A stretch of DNA of 52,965 nucleotides, taken from positions 1 to 52,965 of the forward strand of contig JBMOLK010000231.1 of NCBI GenBank assembly GCA_049325575.1, written 5' to 3'. How positions within the stretch are numbered: the first letter of the stretch is position 1; each line of letters starts with the position of its first letter. The notes under the pieces are model-generated. The model was not told the DNA's origin. It worked only from the letters and a program-made list of their open reading frames with translations, and made no database searches. Shown in pieces: positions 33,488 to 43,317 of this stretch. The DNA comes from JBMOLK01 sp049325575 (GTDB taxonomy: Bacteria > Bacillota > Clostridia > Acetivibrionales > Acetivibrionaceae). The translations under genes were made by a program, and so were the position numbers.

Positions 33488-34065
33488 TCACTTTTTTTGT
33501 ATTAAAATAACAGCTACGCAATAAGCCCAATAAAGATTCCGAACTCATTATGCCTATACGTATCTTTTTCTACATAAAGGGTTATACTCTTTATTTCATA
33601 TAAAGAGAACAATAATTATGTAACCATAGCTTTAAACAAACCGTACAAATAAGCCGCAAACCATTAACCGGTTTTGGGCATAAATCCGTGCAAGTATTTC
33701 ATGTATACCTTTAGTATTACCTAAGGTATACAGCTTAATTAGTAAAAAACAAAACTTACCTGTGCAAAGTACATATTTCCTAATATAATCTTATATTTAA
33801 CAAGCAAATAAAAATATAAAAATTCTGCTTTTATATATTACCTGAAGTCTTGGGTTCATAAACTTCAATAAACACAGCTTATTAATAACTTTATTATTAT
33901 AGCATATTTCTTATTAATATAAACAACAATTTAGTTAAAGAAACAAACTTTGTTAGTTTGTTCTCTGCAAAATAAAGAACCGGCAAATATATTACCAGTC
34001 CCTTTTATTTGATCAATGCTATTTTTTATTTAAAAGGTATACTGTTGTCATTCATCACAGCCTTC
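33488..34065. other. Gene-free region upstream of RNase J
   Basis: No supported gene. It contains a perfect 10-bp hairpin TGTATACCTT/AAGGTATACA (33702-33711 with 33723-33732), a smaller one AACAAACT/AGTTTGTT near 33944-33964, and the terminator of the downstream glycosyltransferase. The length would allow a long RNase J leader; RNase mRNAs are often regulated at their leaders, but I recognise no known element. Confidence 0.4.
33968..34004 (-). terminator. Probable terminator of the GT4 gene
   Basis: 33995-34004 pairs with 33974-33983 over ten positions, three of them G-U, and TTATTTTG follows on the minus strand. About 60 bp past the stop. Confidence 0.5.
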
Positions 34066-35295
34066 CTAGTTTCTTAATGCTTCCAGTCCTTCTTTTATAC
34101 TGGCAGATTTCCAGTCAACTCTTTTACTGTCTTCAATTATATTTTCATATACCTTAAGGGTCTGGTCGGTTACAACATTCCAATTATAAATTGTATGAAC
34201 TTTTTCCAATGCTCTCTTTTTCATATTATCTGCTTTATCAGGGTTATGCAGTATTTCCAGTATGCTGTCTGCAAGGGAATTTGCATTTCCTGTATAAGAT
34301 TTCATTCCGTCAACACCATGTTCTACAATTCCCCCTAATCCTCCTGTTTCTGAAACAACAACCGGAACATTTGCAACCATTCCTTCAAGAGCTACTATGC
34401 CAAAAGGTTCGTATAAGCTTGGAAAAACTGCAACATCAGCACACTTGTAGAGTTTTAGAAGGTCTTCGTCACTTATGTACCCTGTAAAACATACCTTGTG
34501 TGATATTCCCATCTGTTCGGCCTTCCATTTCAAGTGATCAAGCTGTGGACCTTTACCTGCAATTACAAATTTAGTGTCGTTATAATGATGTACGATTTTC
34601 GGGACAGCATCAATTAATACATGTACACCCTTCTCATTTACAAGCCTCCCCACAAAGAATACGATTTTTTCATTATCCGAAGCAAAGTTTCTCCTAAAAT
34701 CTATATCCTTTTCGTAACCATCGAATTTATCAAGGTCCACCCCATTAGGTATTATATCTATTTTGTTATCTGGAACCTGAAAGACATGTTTAACCTCATT
34801 CTTCATATAATCACTGTTTACAATGAGTCTCCAGGATTCAAAAGCCAGCCACCATTCAATATTGTTTATATATCTCTGGGTATCATTATGTATACCCCAG
34901 TTTCTTCCGTGCTCGGTAGCGTGAATTGTAGAAACAAGCGGTATTGAATATGAATGTTTTAAAACCCTGGATGCAAAGGCTACTATCCAATCATGGGCAT
35001 GAATGATATCAAACTTTCCCGTCTCGTTAATAAGCTTTATTGCGTGTTCTATCAATACAAAGTTCAACTGCATAACCCAGTCTACAAAATTATTTGGAGT
35101 TACATCATATGAATGGAGCCTATGGACAAACACATTCTCATCCTTTTCCAGATCTTTTGACCCCATTTCCCAGCATGTTATAACATGAACTTCGTTGCCT
35201 CTGTCTCCCAGCTTTTGTGCCAAACCGTGTACAACTCTAGATATTCCGCCTACAATTCTAGGTGGATATTCCCATGATAGCATTAGAATCCGCAT
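34066..35295 (-). CDS. GT4-family glycosyltransferase
   Basis: Retaining glycosyltransferase with GT-B fold. The start MRILMLSWEYPPRIVGGISR has the acceptor-side Gly loop; the donor side has FVGRLVNEKG and the E-x7-E signature SLYEPFGIVALEGM. 409 residues. The sugar and acceptor are unknown; the start resembles archaeal/clostridial glycogen-synthase-like GT4 enzymes. The ATG at 35295 is chosen over 35337 because GGAGGAGAG lies just before it. It has its own terminator; no other surface-polysaccharide genes are adjacent. Confidence 0.92.
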   Translation of the reverse strand: MRILMLSWEYPPRIVGGISRVVHGLAQKLGDRGNEVHVITCWEMGSKDLEKDENVFVHRLHSYDVTPNNFVDWVMQLNFVLIEHAIKLINETGKFDIIHAHDWIVAFASRVLKHSYSIPLVSTIHATEHGRNWGIHNDTQRYINNIEWWLAFESWRLIVNSDYMKNEVKHVFQVPDNKIDIIPNGVDLDKFDGYEKDIDFRRNFASDNEKIVFFVGRLVNEKGVHVLIDAVPKIVHHYNDTKFVIAGKGPQLDHLKWKAEQMGISHKVCFTGYISDEDLLKLYKCADVAVFPSLYEPFGIVALEGMVANVPVVVSETGGLGGIVEHGVDGMKSYTGNANSLADSILEILHNPDKADNMKKRALEKVHTIYNWNVVTDQTLKVYENIIEDSKRVDWKSASIKEGLEALRN

Positions 35296-35630
35296 AACAC
35301 TCTCCTCCAAGGTCTTAATGAATAAACTGGTTGTCATTGTTATGATTTCTAAATAGTTCTTTTACTATTTTTCACATCAAATAGATTGTTCTCTAAAGAT
35401 AACCAATTTCCATAACGTGATGTCAAAATATATTATCACTTCGTATTTAGTATACGCAATATCATCTTTTTTATTGAGAAAGATGAAAACTAAAATCAAT
35501 AAATATTTGGTAATATCAACTATTTACAAATGTATTATAATTCTGCAAAACTTTTTAAAATCCTCTTTTATTTTAATATTTTATGTGAATTTATTAACAT
35601 TCATAAAAAGCTGAATACGAACTGCCCTTT

Positions 35631-37007
35631 CTACATCCTTTTAGCACTTTCATAAGCCAGGTCGGAACGCTCACATTCCTCGTCGGTTAATGTAACCTGA
35701 TAGCAAAGGTTACTGCCTTTCATCCTTTCCGAAGCATAACATAATCCATTGGTTCTGATATCAAGGAATGGATGGTCTATCTGCTCCGGATCACCTATAA
35801 GTATTATTTTTGTCCCAACCCCAGCCCTTGTAATAATTCCTTTAACCTGTTTGGGTGTAAGATTCTGTGCTTCATCTATTATTACCCACTGCTTTACAAT
35901 AGACCTTCCTCTTATAAATGCAATTGCCTCGGTATTTATAATCTTTCTGTCAAAAAGCTCGTCAACCTTATCCTTAAGTTCTTTTTCGCTGGTATACCTC
36001 TCATTTTCGTCATTGTCGATCAATACCTCAAGGTTATCAATAACAGGCCTTAGAAAAGGAGCAATCTTATCCTGCTCGGTGCCAGGCAGGAATCCTATAT
36101 CTTCATCCAACCTGACATTAGGTCTGCAAACAAGAATTTTCCTATATAGCTTGCTTTGTTCAATCATGATTTTGTGCAAACCCACGGCCAGAGAATAAAA
36201 AGTTTTTGCAGTACCTGCAGGCCCTTTAATTATTACAAGGGGAGCTTTATCAGCATCCATCATCAGGGCCTCCTGCATGAATTTCTGACCGGCATTTCTT
36301 GGAGTTACACCAAAGGGCCTTTCCTGCAGGAAGGTTAAAGGCACTATCTTTTTACCGTCAAAGCGTCCTAGCGCTGTTTGCTTCTCATTTACAGAGGAAT
36401 GAATTAAAAGGAATTGGTTTGTAATCAGCGAAGGACATTCCTTCTTTGTATAATCAATATTAAAACAAAAAATATCCTCCAGGTTTAGGGAACCTTTAGT
36501 ATAGAACTCGTTGAGTTTCTGTTCTGTTGTATATATATCCAGCCTGCCTCTATATTGCTCGTCATACACAGGTACCTGCTCCGCAAAGAAATCCTGTGCT
36601 ATTACTCCCAAAATATCTGCTTTAATTCTCACAAAAACATCTTTTGTAACCAGGAAAACATTTTCTCCCTTCTCCTGTAATCCTTTACATACTTTTAATA
36701 TTCTATTATCATTATTTGAATCAACCCAGCTTTCAGGAAGTTTTACACTATTAAAATTCATTTCGACCCTTAGGACCCCTCCATTTTCAAGCTTAACCCC
36801 TTTATTGAGATTGCCGTTTGACCTTAATTCGTCTAATAGTCTGGCTACATGCCGTGCATTTGCGCCCAATTCGGTATTATCCTTCTTAAACTTATCCAGT
36901 TCTTCCAGTACGACTTCGGGTAAAACTATATCGTTATCGCCGAAGGAGTACAATGCAAATGGAGTTTGAAGCAGTACATTTGTGTCAAGAACGAAGGTCT
37001 TCTTCAA
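35631..37007 (-). CDS. PIN domain / PhoH-type ATPase
   Basis: Two-domain protein (also called PhoH2-like or YlaK): a PIN nuclease domain (about 1-140) with VLDTNVLL (D8) and ELDKFK, and a PhoH helicase-like ATPase (about 225-458) with Walker A KGPAGTAKT (261-269) and Walker B VIIDEAQNLTP. Related proteins unwind and cut RNA. 458 residues is typical. The start is TTG at 37007 after TAGGAG. It stands alone on the minus strand, opposite the repeat-bearing gap. The 330 bp downstream (35296-35630) hold no supported gene. Confidence 0.94.
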   Translation of the reverse strand: MKKTFVLDTNVLLQTPFALYSFGDNDIVLPEVVLEELDKFKKDNTELGANARHVARLLDELRSNGNLNKGVKLENGGVLRVEMNFNSVKLPESWVDSNNDNRILKVCKGLQEKGENVFLVTKDVFVRIKADILGVIAQDFFAEQVPVYDEQYRGRLDIYTTEQKLNEFYTKGSLNLEDIFCFNIDYTKKECPSLITNQFLLIHSSVNEKQTALGRFDGKKIVPLTFLQERPFGVTPRNAGQKFMQEALMMDADKAPLVIIKGPAGTAKTFYSLAVGLHKIMIEQSKLYRKILVCRPNVRLDEDIGFLPGTEQDKIAPFLRPVIDNLEVLIDNDENERYTSEKELKDKVDELFDRKIINTEAIAFIRGRSIVKQWVIIDEAQNLTPKQVKGIITRAGVGTKIILIGDPEQIDHPFLDIRTNGLCYASERMKGSNLCYQVTLTDEECERSDLAYESAKRM

Positions 37008-37154
37008 TATTGATCGCTCCTATTCATGTTTTATTTTGTCAATAACTTATAATTGATCTTTCCATTAATTATATCATATTAAATATCGGTAAAATAAACC
37101 TATTATAAAATATGTTTAATAATCCATATATGATTACTAATACTTTTAATAAAT

Positions 37155-37179
37155 AGAGATAAGAACTGTAAAGATGATA
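37155..37179. repeat. Solo terminus of the 99-bp MITE-like element
   Basis: Matches the left terminus (AGAGATAAGAACTGTAAAG) with few changes; the rest of the element is not recognisable. Confidence 0.55.
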
Positions 37180-37377
37180 TGATCATATATAAAGAATCTG
37201 CCAGGCAGACCCAGATAGATAAATAGGGCTTGACACTACTGTAAAACCTTAGTAAAATTATATTATTCGTCACTATTTGGCATTTCTCTTTTGTTTGCCC
37301 GGATAAAAATTATAAGCGTTTTGTAAGGCTTGTAGGGTTCTACTACTAATAGGACCCTACTCTGAAGTTTTTTAACT

Positions 37378-37481
37378 AGTACTTTTTAATATTACAAATT
37401 TCCAGTTTTTCACAGTGTTAAAATGCACTTCCTATGCTTGTGCCTCGCAATCTCTAGAAAGGAATTACGCTACGAGGCACA
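37378..37481. repeat. 105-bp two-hairpin repeat, diverged copy C
   Basis: 104 bp aligned to copies A and B (1620-1829) through the shared AATGCACTTCCTATGCTTGT and both inverted repeats; GTGCCTCG (37440-37447) and CGAGGCAC (37473-37480) are fully kept although the loops have changed. Confidence 0.85.
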
Positions 37482-37798
37482 AGTATATATTACTTACCTT
37501 TCGATGATTCTTATATCATGCCTTTGTGCCTATATACCTATATTAAATAGAACTATCTCCCTTAGCAAAACTGAATCGGTCATACTATCCCATTAGTAGT
37601 AATTAACTACATAATTTGCTTCAAAAGCGTGCTATCATATATTTAGGGATATGTTTTCCAGTTTGGAATTCGAAATTATATGAGGATGTTTGGATGATAT
37701 AGCTTATTATGTAGTATATTCACAAAAACTTAGGGCCAATAAAGCGGGACAAACCATAGGCAACCTGTTAACAGGCCAAAAGAAGGGTGTGAGGATTA

Positions 37799-39184
37799 AT
37801 GCATTCGGCAAGTATTGCGTTTGATAACTACCCTGAATGGTACAGGATCGAGAAGGAAACGGAAAAAACCGTTAAAAAGCTTACTACACTAAAAGAATTA
37901 AGTCCCTACTTGATAAACTCCGACGAGTTCATAAGGCGGCTTGCTATCTTAAGAATAAATGAGCTAAGACTAAAAGACGCCATTATTTCCTTAAAGGAAC
38001 TACTTGATGATCCTTTGGAAACCACAAACAATAAAGAATTGGCAGCATGGACCATAAAAGTAATAAGCCTTCACTGGAATACGGATTTGTTTATTACAAA
38101 CAAGTACTTAAACAAATACTCCGGTAAAGAAAGGTATACGGATGTCTGTAAAGTATCTATCAAGGATACTCTGCCCTCCTTAAAGTTTGATTTTACTTCA
38201 TCCATGTTTAACTCTGAACTACAGCTTGAAAGCAATGATATAAGAAGCAGCAAGGATATAGACTTTGACCTGCCTTTTTCAGTCAAGGAATGGTTTTCGC
38301 AGTATTCACAGGATATACTGGCTGATTTGAAGGTCTTGATGATAAAACTACCTATTATACTGTTTCGCGGATTGAAAACTGCTGTAGTTTTAACTTTTGC
38401 CGGTATTTTCACAGGATTTAAGTGTGTGATAATAATAGCTTCAAAGATTCGCATCAGGCGAAGCCGGGGAGCTGGAAATGGGAATGCACCGGCAGCAGTT
38501 TCTAAAGAGGCTGCAGCGGTAAACAGCAAAAATTATTATAAAAGCAGCTATTATCAAGAGAGTGATCTTCACTCTCTTAGAAGCTCTTACAACAGGGAAT
38601 TCTATCATGACGGCTCAATCAGAGAAAAGTTCAGCCTGGTAAAATACATAAAAAAACTGGTGTTTTACATGTTTTATATATTGTTTACTCCGGTCAGAAC
38701 GGTTATAAAGCATAAAAAACTGCTTATTCCAATCCTTATAGCCCTATATTGCTTTTTGACTTTTACAACAACCGGAAAAATGTTTACATACAAATATACA
38801 GGGCTGGAACTTATTGAGGTACAAACCAAAGTATACAACTCTGCCAGGGAAATCCTAACCTATGCATGGGATGAGGCTCAAGAATTTATGGGTATAAGCG
38901 GTTCATCCCACCCTGATAAGGCAGTTGAATATGAAAACAGAGAAAACGCTTCTATCGAAGCATCAAAATCGAAGTATAAGGTTATAGCAAAAACAGGTCT
39001 GAACCTTCGACAGGAGCCTGATGCCTCTTCATCTAAAATACTTAAGCTTGACTATAATTTAATTGTTATGTACACGGGTGAATTCAAAGAGACTTCAACA
39101 GGTACATGGTTTAAAGTGAAAACATCTGACGGCACAACCGGGTGGGCAGCTTCTAAATATCTAGAAGAAATTGGAGGTTTTTAA
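37799..39184 (+). CDS. Membrane protein with HEAT-like N-terminus and C-terminal SH3b domain
   Basis: 461 residues. The N-terminal 120 residues are helical and HEAT-like (FIRRLAILRINELRLKDAII...). Two hydrophobic regions (about 185-215 and 290-330) flank a basic, Ser-rich segment, and the C-terminal 70 residues form a bacterial SH3 domain (KTGLNLRQEPDASSSKIL, then WFKVKTSDGTTGWAASKYL). SH3b domains often bind peptidoglycan, so a link between cytoplasm and cell wall is possible. The ATG at 37799 is preceded by AAGAAGGGTGTGAGG. The next gene starts two bases after its stop, so the two are an operon. Family not recognised as a whole. Confidence 0.8.
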   Translation: MHSASIAFDNYPEWYRIEKETEKTVKKLTTLKELSPYLINSDEFIRRLAILRINELRLKDAIISLKELLDDPLETTNNKELAAWTIKVISLHWNTDLFITNKYLNKYSGKERYTDVCKVSIKDTLPSLKFDFTSSMFNSELQLESNDIRSSKDIDFDLPFSVKEWFSQYSQDILADLKVLMIKLPIILFRGLKTAVVLTFAGIFTGFKCVIIIASKIRIRRSRGAGNGNAPAAVSKEAAAVNSKNYYKSSYYQESDLHSLRSSYNREFYHDGSIREKFSLVKYIKKLVFYMFYILFTPVRTVIKHKKLLIPILIALYCFLTFTTTGKMFTYKYTGLELIEVQTKVYNSAREILTYAWDEAQEFMGISGSSHPDKAVEYENRENASIEASKSKYKVIAKTGLNLRQEPDASSSKILKLDYNLIVMYTGEFKETSTGTWFKVKTSDGTTGWAASKYLEEIGGF

Positions 39185-39185
39185 A

Positions 39186-39797
39186 ATGAAGGACTCTAAT
39201 GTGCAAAAAAGAACTACATTTGTCTTAACCCTGCTCAATAATCTTAAGGAAGCATATAAAGAATTAAAAGAATTATCTACAGGAATTGAAAGTGATTCGG
39301 ATACATTCTTTGAAAGATTGTTTAACTCATCCAAAGTGGAAATTCAAGGGGATATTGAAGCATATAAAGCCAATATAGAGAAAATGAAACAGCTAAATTT
39401 AAGCATAACCGAAAGGATGAATGAGTGGTATGATTTTATAAAGGACAGTAATGAAATAAAAAAAGTGACTTTCCCTTTAAAGCTGTACTTTAAAAAGAGG
39501 AATTTCAAGAAAACCATATTACAGATGAACAGGGAAATATCTGAAATATCAATTGAGAACAGGTTTATACGTGAAAAGATAATCAACTGGGAACAGGAGC
39601 TTGGAGTCAGAGCCTTGCAGGAAATAAAAAAAGGCGATGAATTCAGTAAATATGAAGAGTTGATAAGAAGAAAGGATAACCTTATTTCAGAGCTAAAATA
39701 CCTTCTTGCAACCATACCCGATATTGACCCTGTAGAGTTTGATCTTGATAATATTGATAAAATAATAGACAAGCTTTTAAAAATGGCTGCCGCATAA
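39186..39797 (+). CDS. Coiled-coil protein paired with the SH3b protein, function unknown
   Basis: 203 residues of mostly charged helix with coiled-coil segments (about 10-75 and 110-185), no signal or membrane helix. The ATG at 39186 is chosen because GGAGG, lying in the end of the preceding gene, ends 8 bases before it; an in-frame TTG at 39171 precedes that site. Tight coupling to the SH3b membrane protein suggests a cytoplasmic partner of it. No known family recognised. Confidence 0.78.
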   Translation: MKDSNVQKRTTFVLTLLNNLKEAYKELKELSTGIESDSDTFFERLFNSSKVEIQGDIEAYKANIEKMKQLNLSITERMNEWYDFIKDSNEIKKVTFPLKLYFKKRNFKKTILQMNREISEISIENRFIREKIINWEQELGVRALQEIKKGDEFSKYEELIRRKDNLISELKYLLATIPDIDPVEFDLDNIDKIIDKLLKMAAA

Positions 39798-39816
39798 AGC
39801 GTCAGCCATTTTTATT
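39781..39816 (+). terminator. Rho-independent terminator of the SH3b operon
   Basis: Arms 39781-39793 and 39799-39811 pair with one mismatch around ATAAA, followed by T-rich sequence. The stop codon of the upstream gene lies within the hairpin. Confidence 0.85.
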
Positions 39817-39819
39817 TCT

Positions 39820-42015
39820 TTAGTTTATTCCTGTACTGTATATTTTTATATTATAAGCCGGGTTTTCATATTTAAGCTGGAAAGTTTGGGCTATCAAGTC
39901 CTCATTCAACCGATATTTTTTGGACTCCCTGTTACCCTGTTCGATGACTATATAGCCTATATTGTTTTCTTCCACCAGCCTCTTCACTCTTTCGGGGTCT
40001 TTTCCCCCATATATTTCATTTACTATCTTCTGCCTTTCGAATATGTCATATCCGGCTGAATACGCAAAAGCCGGTGATCCAAAAAAGATTTTTCGCCCTG
40101 CAAAAAGGATAGGGTGGAATATATGGTCATCTGTCAAAAACACTTCATTAGGACCGGCATTCTCTAGAACCCACACAGTCACTGGGTCTTTCTTATGAAT
40201 CGACATATATGTGCTGGGGCTGTTTGAGTTTATTACCGCTATGTTGTCAACTGCACCAGTTATAGTCATTAAAAATATAAGAGAAACCGATACAATCTTG
40301 CCAGCTATTCTCCACCTGGTGAAGGAAAGATAAATAACATATGCTGCAAATATATTTAGCAGTATCACAGATATATTAACAAATTTGTGGTTGACGGCAA
40401 TTTCCGGTGTCAGAGCTACCGTTGTAGCAAGGACCAAAGGACCCAGAAAGCTTAGTGCAAGCCATCTCATGCCTTTACGTGAAAATAACAGGCTTATTAA
40501 TACTAGAAAAGGCATAATACCCAATACCTCAACATAGTATTTCCCAACATAGAAGAATAATGCCGGCAGTTGTTTAACCAACGGCAAGTACCGATTTGAC
40601 CGTATGGCTTCATTTACAGGCGAAATAACTTCTGCAGGTATATCTGCCAGAAAACCTATATTTATTCTGGGGCTTACAGTTTTTGCCGCATCCCCCACAA
40701 AGAAGGTGGACTCCAGGAAAAACAACACCAAAACAACCAGGGCTGTCACCAGGTACTCCAGGCGGTGCTTTGAAAGAAGCGCCATTACGAATAGTATTGA
40801 AATCAGCGAAAATGCCACTGCCCCATTCCAAAAACTGATGGACCCGATCAGTATGCCTAAAACTAAAGCCCTGCTTAGGCTCTGCGGAGTCCACGAATCC
40901 TTTCTAATAAGGAACTCATTTATCCAAAGCCTTAAGCGGCTTCCTGATGTGCCTGCTTTTATGTACCTAATCCTATTTAATGAATAGACCATTTTTCTAA
41001 GCAATGGAAGCAGAATTATTATAACAAGAACAAGAACAGCCAGGGAAAAAGCAAAGTGCCTTTGGTTTACATACACGTTTTGCGTCCATATACCCCACCA
41101 TTCTCTATTGGTTTTGCCAAGGTACACCGTGTTATTTGCAATATCACTAATTAGAGTAGTAAGTGACGGTCTTTCCAGTGCATAAGGGAAAAATGCAAAG
41201 GAGCTTCTGAAATAGAAGAAAACCATGGATAAAAACCCTACAAACCTTGAGCCCGTCAGAATGACAGCCAGCGAATATAATAGCATTAAGAAGAAAACCA
41301 TGGACAAAATACTTGGAATATTAAATGCCCAGTCAATCCTAAAACCAAGGTACTCAAGATTACCGGTCAGGAATTGAAACAAAAAATGATACCTGATGTT
41401 ATTAGCTCCTGTTAAAACTTTACCCATGGCAAAGTGGGGATATTCGGTAGGTATGTTAGACCCTAAGGAGAAAGAGCGGATAACTGCAATGTGAGGGCCA
41501 AAATCTCCCCATACTCCACGGCCGATATTAACTATATCACCACTTACATTAAAGGTATAAATCATCATAAAGGAAGCAATCACAGTTACTATACCGGTAA
41601 ACACAACTTCCGGCAAATTGCCCCTGATAAACGCCGGCAATCGTTCTCTTAAAAAATACACAGCGTCTGACAGCCTTAAATTTATTATCTTTTTTATATA
41701 TTTCAAGCAACTTTCAAGGTTATTTATAATTATAAGTGCGGAAATCAAGTTAAATATGGCCAGTGATGCTATATTCCCGTAAAGCATGGGCTTGCCGGTT
41801 TTGTGAAATGCATAAACCAACAGATAAGTGATCCAGGTGATTAATAGCGTCCCGGTCAAATAAGAAGCCGGTATTGTCACCATCCAGTGCCTAAGTCTTA
41901 CAGCCTTTCCAGTAAAGCTTCTGACCCTGTGTAGCTTAAATAGAGTGTCGAAAAACTTCTTTATAATGTTATATCCAATAAAAAAAGAAAGAATCAAATA
42001 GAATAAAGCTATCAA
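39820..42015 (-). CDS. Large polytopic membrane protein, GT-C glycosyltransferase-like
   Basis: 731 residues with about 13 or more membrane helices and a soluble C-terminal part (about 610-731). An acidic loop after an early helix, WGDFGPHIAVIRSFS, resembles the Asp-bearing loop of GT-C enzymes that use polyprenyl-linked sugars. The C-terminal region includes FLTDDHIFHPILFAGRKIFF and YIVIEQGNRESKKY, resembling the periplasmic part of such proteins. The start is TTG at 42015 after AAGGGGG. Next to a cupin gene on the same strand. The glycosyltransferase role is inference from topology and one motif. Confidence 0.78.
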   Translation of the reverse strand: MIALFYLILSFFIGYNIIKKFFDTLFKLHRVRSFTGKAVRLRHWMVTIPASYLTGTLLITWITYLLVYAFHKTGKPMLYGNIASLAIFNLISALIIINNLESCLKYIKKIINLRLSDAVYFLRERLPAFIRGNLPEVVFTGIVTVIASFMMIYTFNVSGDIVNIGRGVWGDFGPHIAVIRSFSLGSNIPTEYPHFAMGKVLTGANNIRYHFLFQFLTGNLEYLGFRIDWAFNIPSILSMVFFLMLLYSLAVILTGSRFVGFLSMVFFYFRSSFAFFPYALERPSLTTLISDIANNTVYLGKTNREWWGIWTQNVYVNQRHFAFSLAVLVLVIIILLPLLRKMVYSLNRIRYIKAGTSGSRLRLWINEFLIRKDSWTPQSLSRALVLGILIGSISFWNGAVAFSLISILFVMALLSKHRLEYLVTALVVLVLFFLESTFFVGDAAKTVSPRINIGFLADIPAEVISPVNEAIRSNRYLPLVKQLPALFFYVGKYYVEVLGIMPFLVLISLLFSRKGMRWLALSFLGPLVLATTVALTPEIAVNHKFVNISVILLNIFAAYVIYLSFTRWRIAGKIVSVSLIFLMTITGAVDNIAVINSNSPSTYMSIHKKDPVTVWVLENAGPNEVFLTDDHIFHPILFAGRKIFFGSPAFAYSAGYDIFERQKIVNEIYGGKDPERVKRLVEENNIGYIVIEQGNRESKKYRLNEDLIAQTFQLKYENPAYNIKIYSTGIN

Positions 42016-42082
42016 CCAGACTTACCCCCTTAGCTTCCCTTGTCATGTCACACTGGCAGGTACTACCTGTGTCGTATTTATT

Positions 42083-42430
42083 TTAATAAAGCAGGATTAT
42101 GGCCAACATCTCCAGCGGCTCTTCCCCTATATTCTCAACAGCATGGGAATCGCCGTTGCCGGTGAGTATTGAATCTCCGGCTGCTGCTTCCTTAAGAGTG
42201 CCATTATCGTTAATAAGAGCTTTACCGCTAATTATATAAAATATTTCTTCTTCATTATCATGCTGGTGAAGACCTATGGATGAACCGGGCTCTATAGTGA
42301 TCTTGGCACACAATCTGGCTTTCCCTTTAAGTTCGTCCTGTTTGAAAATATGAAGGATCTCTACAGACCCCTTTCCTCCCCGCATTTGTTCCTTTATCTC
42401 ACTTACCATTTCATTTGCTCTTTTAATCAT
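42083..42430 (-). CDS. Small cupin-domain protein
   Basis: 115 residues folding as a single beta-barrel cupin. Motif 1 is GLHQHDNEEEIFYIISGKA (two His and a Glu for metal), motif 2 GNGDSHAVENIG (His). All metal ligands are kept. Substrate unknown; relatives include sugar isomerases and regulators. The ATG at 42430 follows AGAGGTGAG. It lies 67 bp upstream of the membrane protein gene and may be co-transcribed. Confidence 0.9.
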   Translation of the reverse strand: MIKRANEMVSEIKEQMRGGKGSVEILHIFKQDELKGKARLCAKITIEPGSSIGLHQHDNEEEIFYIISGKALINDNGTLKEAAAGDSILTGNGDSHAVENIGEEPLEMLAIILLY

Positions 42431-42617
42431 AATCTCACCTCTAATTAAAATGATAAAGCCCTTTTAAAGGACCATACAGTTGGTCACATATAAACTATAT
42501 AATATTTTAATACACCTTAATCAATAATACAATAAAAATACCTCTATGCAGTCTTAAAAACATTTAGTTGAACAAAGTCAATTATTGCAGTAAAATATAT
42601 AATATTATTAATAGAAG

Positions 42618-43016
42618 GTGGGGATTAAGATTAAAAGTATTTCTCCAGCAATTGTAAATATAATTGTATTTGATGAGATAACAAAGCTTCACGGACGGGA
42701 CCTTTTGTTCAACCCGTTTTTTAAAGCGCCGCCAATTACTTTATCCTTTGTGACATATACTATGGTATCAAATGTTCCAAACGGAATAAACAATTTTAAA
42801 TTAAAGCTTACAAATCCCATGAATGAAGTCATGCATGAGACAAACATAAACGCAGTAGAAGTAAAGGACAATGCATTTTCAAATGTGCTTATATGGAACA
42901 ATGTACATTTTACAGCATTAGGTGAACACACCATCACCTTCTACCTGGCTACCGAATCAGGTTTTGAACCTACCGGAAGCACTGTAATTATCATTGATAA
43001 TCCTCCCCTGACTTAA
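42618..43016 (+). CDS. Small beta-rich protein, DUF6941-like, function unknown
   Basis: 132 residues in an alternating beta pattern: VNIIVFDEITKLHGRDLLFN, TLSFVTYTMVSNVPNG, FKLKLTNPMNEVMHET and HTITFYLATESG. It has the general look of the DUF6941 family (a 'cDdv...G...GvY' opening followed by barrel strands), but I am not certain. The start is GTG at 42618 with AGAAG just before; a slightly later non-standard start cannot be excluded. No signal or membrane segment. Confidence 0.65.
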   Translation: MGIKIKSISPAIVNIIVFDEITKLHGRDLLFNPFFKAPPITLSFVTYTMVSNVPNGINNFKLKLTNPMNEVMHETNINAVEVKDNAFSNVLIWNNVHFTALGEHTITFYLATESGFEPTGSTVIIIDNPPLT

Positions 43017-43129
43017 TGGCGTTCCAATATCAATACCTGTATTTACCTGCGTATTGGCCTGTTATTTTTGGCATGGTAAGCAAATGATATTGGTTGAACA
43101 AAGAATTTTTTCTTCTGTCAGGAGGAATT

Positions 43130-43276
43130 ATGGCTGAAGTAGTACATGCCTTCCATAAAAAGACCGGGTCAAGATGTCCTATATGCAAAGAGTATATGTA
43201 CATGGTTCACTGGCATAATAAAACAAGGAGTTTCATGTGCCTTAAATGCCACTTTGGTTTTAACTATAAGGATTGA
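43130..43276 (+). CDS. Small zinc-ribbon protein
   Basis: 48 residues with two cysteine pairs (CPICKEYMYMVHWH, then CLKCHFGF), a treble-clef/zinc-ribbon likely to bind one zinc. The ATG at 43130 (MAEVVHAFHKKTG) is chosen because GGAGGAATT lies directly before it; an upstream frame extension lacks a binding site. Function unknown. Possibly transcribed with the DUF6941-like gene 113 bp upstream. Confidence 0.75.
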   Translation: MAEVVHAFHKKTGSRCPICKEYMYMVHWHNKTRSFMCLKCHFGFNYKD

Positions 43277-43317
43277 TTGACGGTATAAAAAAAGATGCAC
43301 TTTCCCGTATAATAAGT

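Larger units (their letters stand above)
37008..37798. other. Repeat-rich intergenic region
   Basis: 790 bp without a supported gene. It holds a MITE terminus, a palindrome ATATGATCATAT (37177-37188), a hairpin TCTGCCAGGCAGA (37197-37209), a stem GTAGGGTTC/GGACCCTAC (37332-37340 with 37352-37360) followed by a T6 run, the third copy of the 105-bp repeat, and the palindrome CCTGTTAACAGG (37764-37775) in the leader of the next gene. Confidence 0.6.

Noticed and set aside
35417..35614. 65-residue plus-strand frame between two real genes
   Set aside because: Composition is what AT-rich DNA gives by chance (Ile/Leu/Phe/Lys/Ser), with no ribosome binding site.
37735..37798. Riboswitch-like leader before the SH3b gene (GGGACAAACC, GGCAACCTG)
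   Set aside because: I compared it with c-di-GMP and c-di-AMP riboswitch consensus motifs; the conserved blocks are not present in order.
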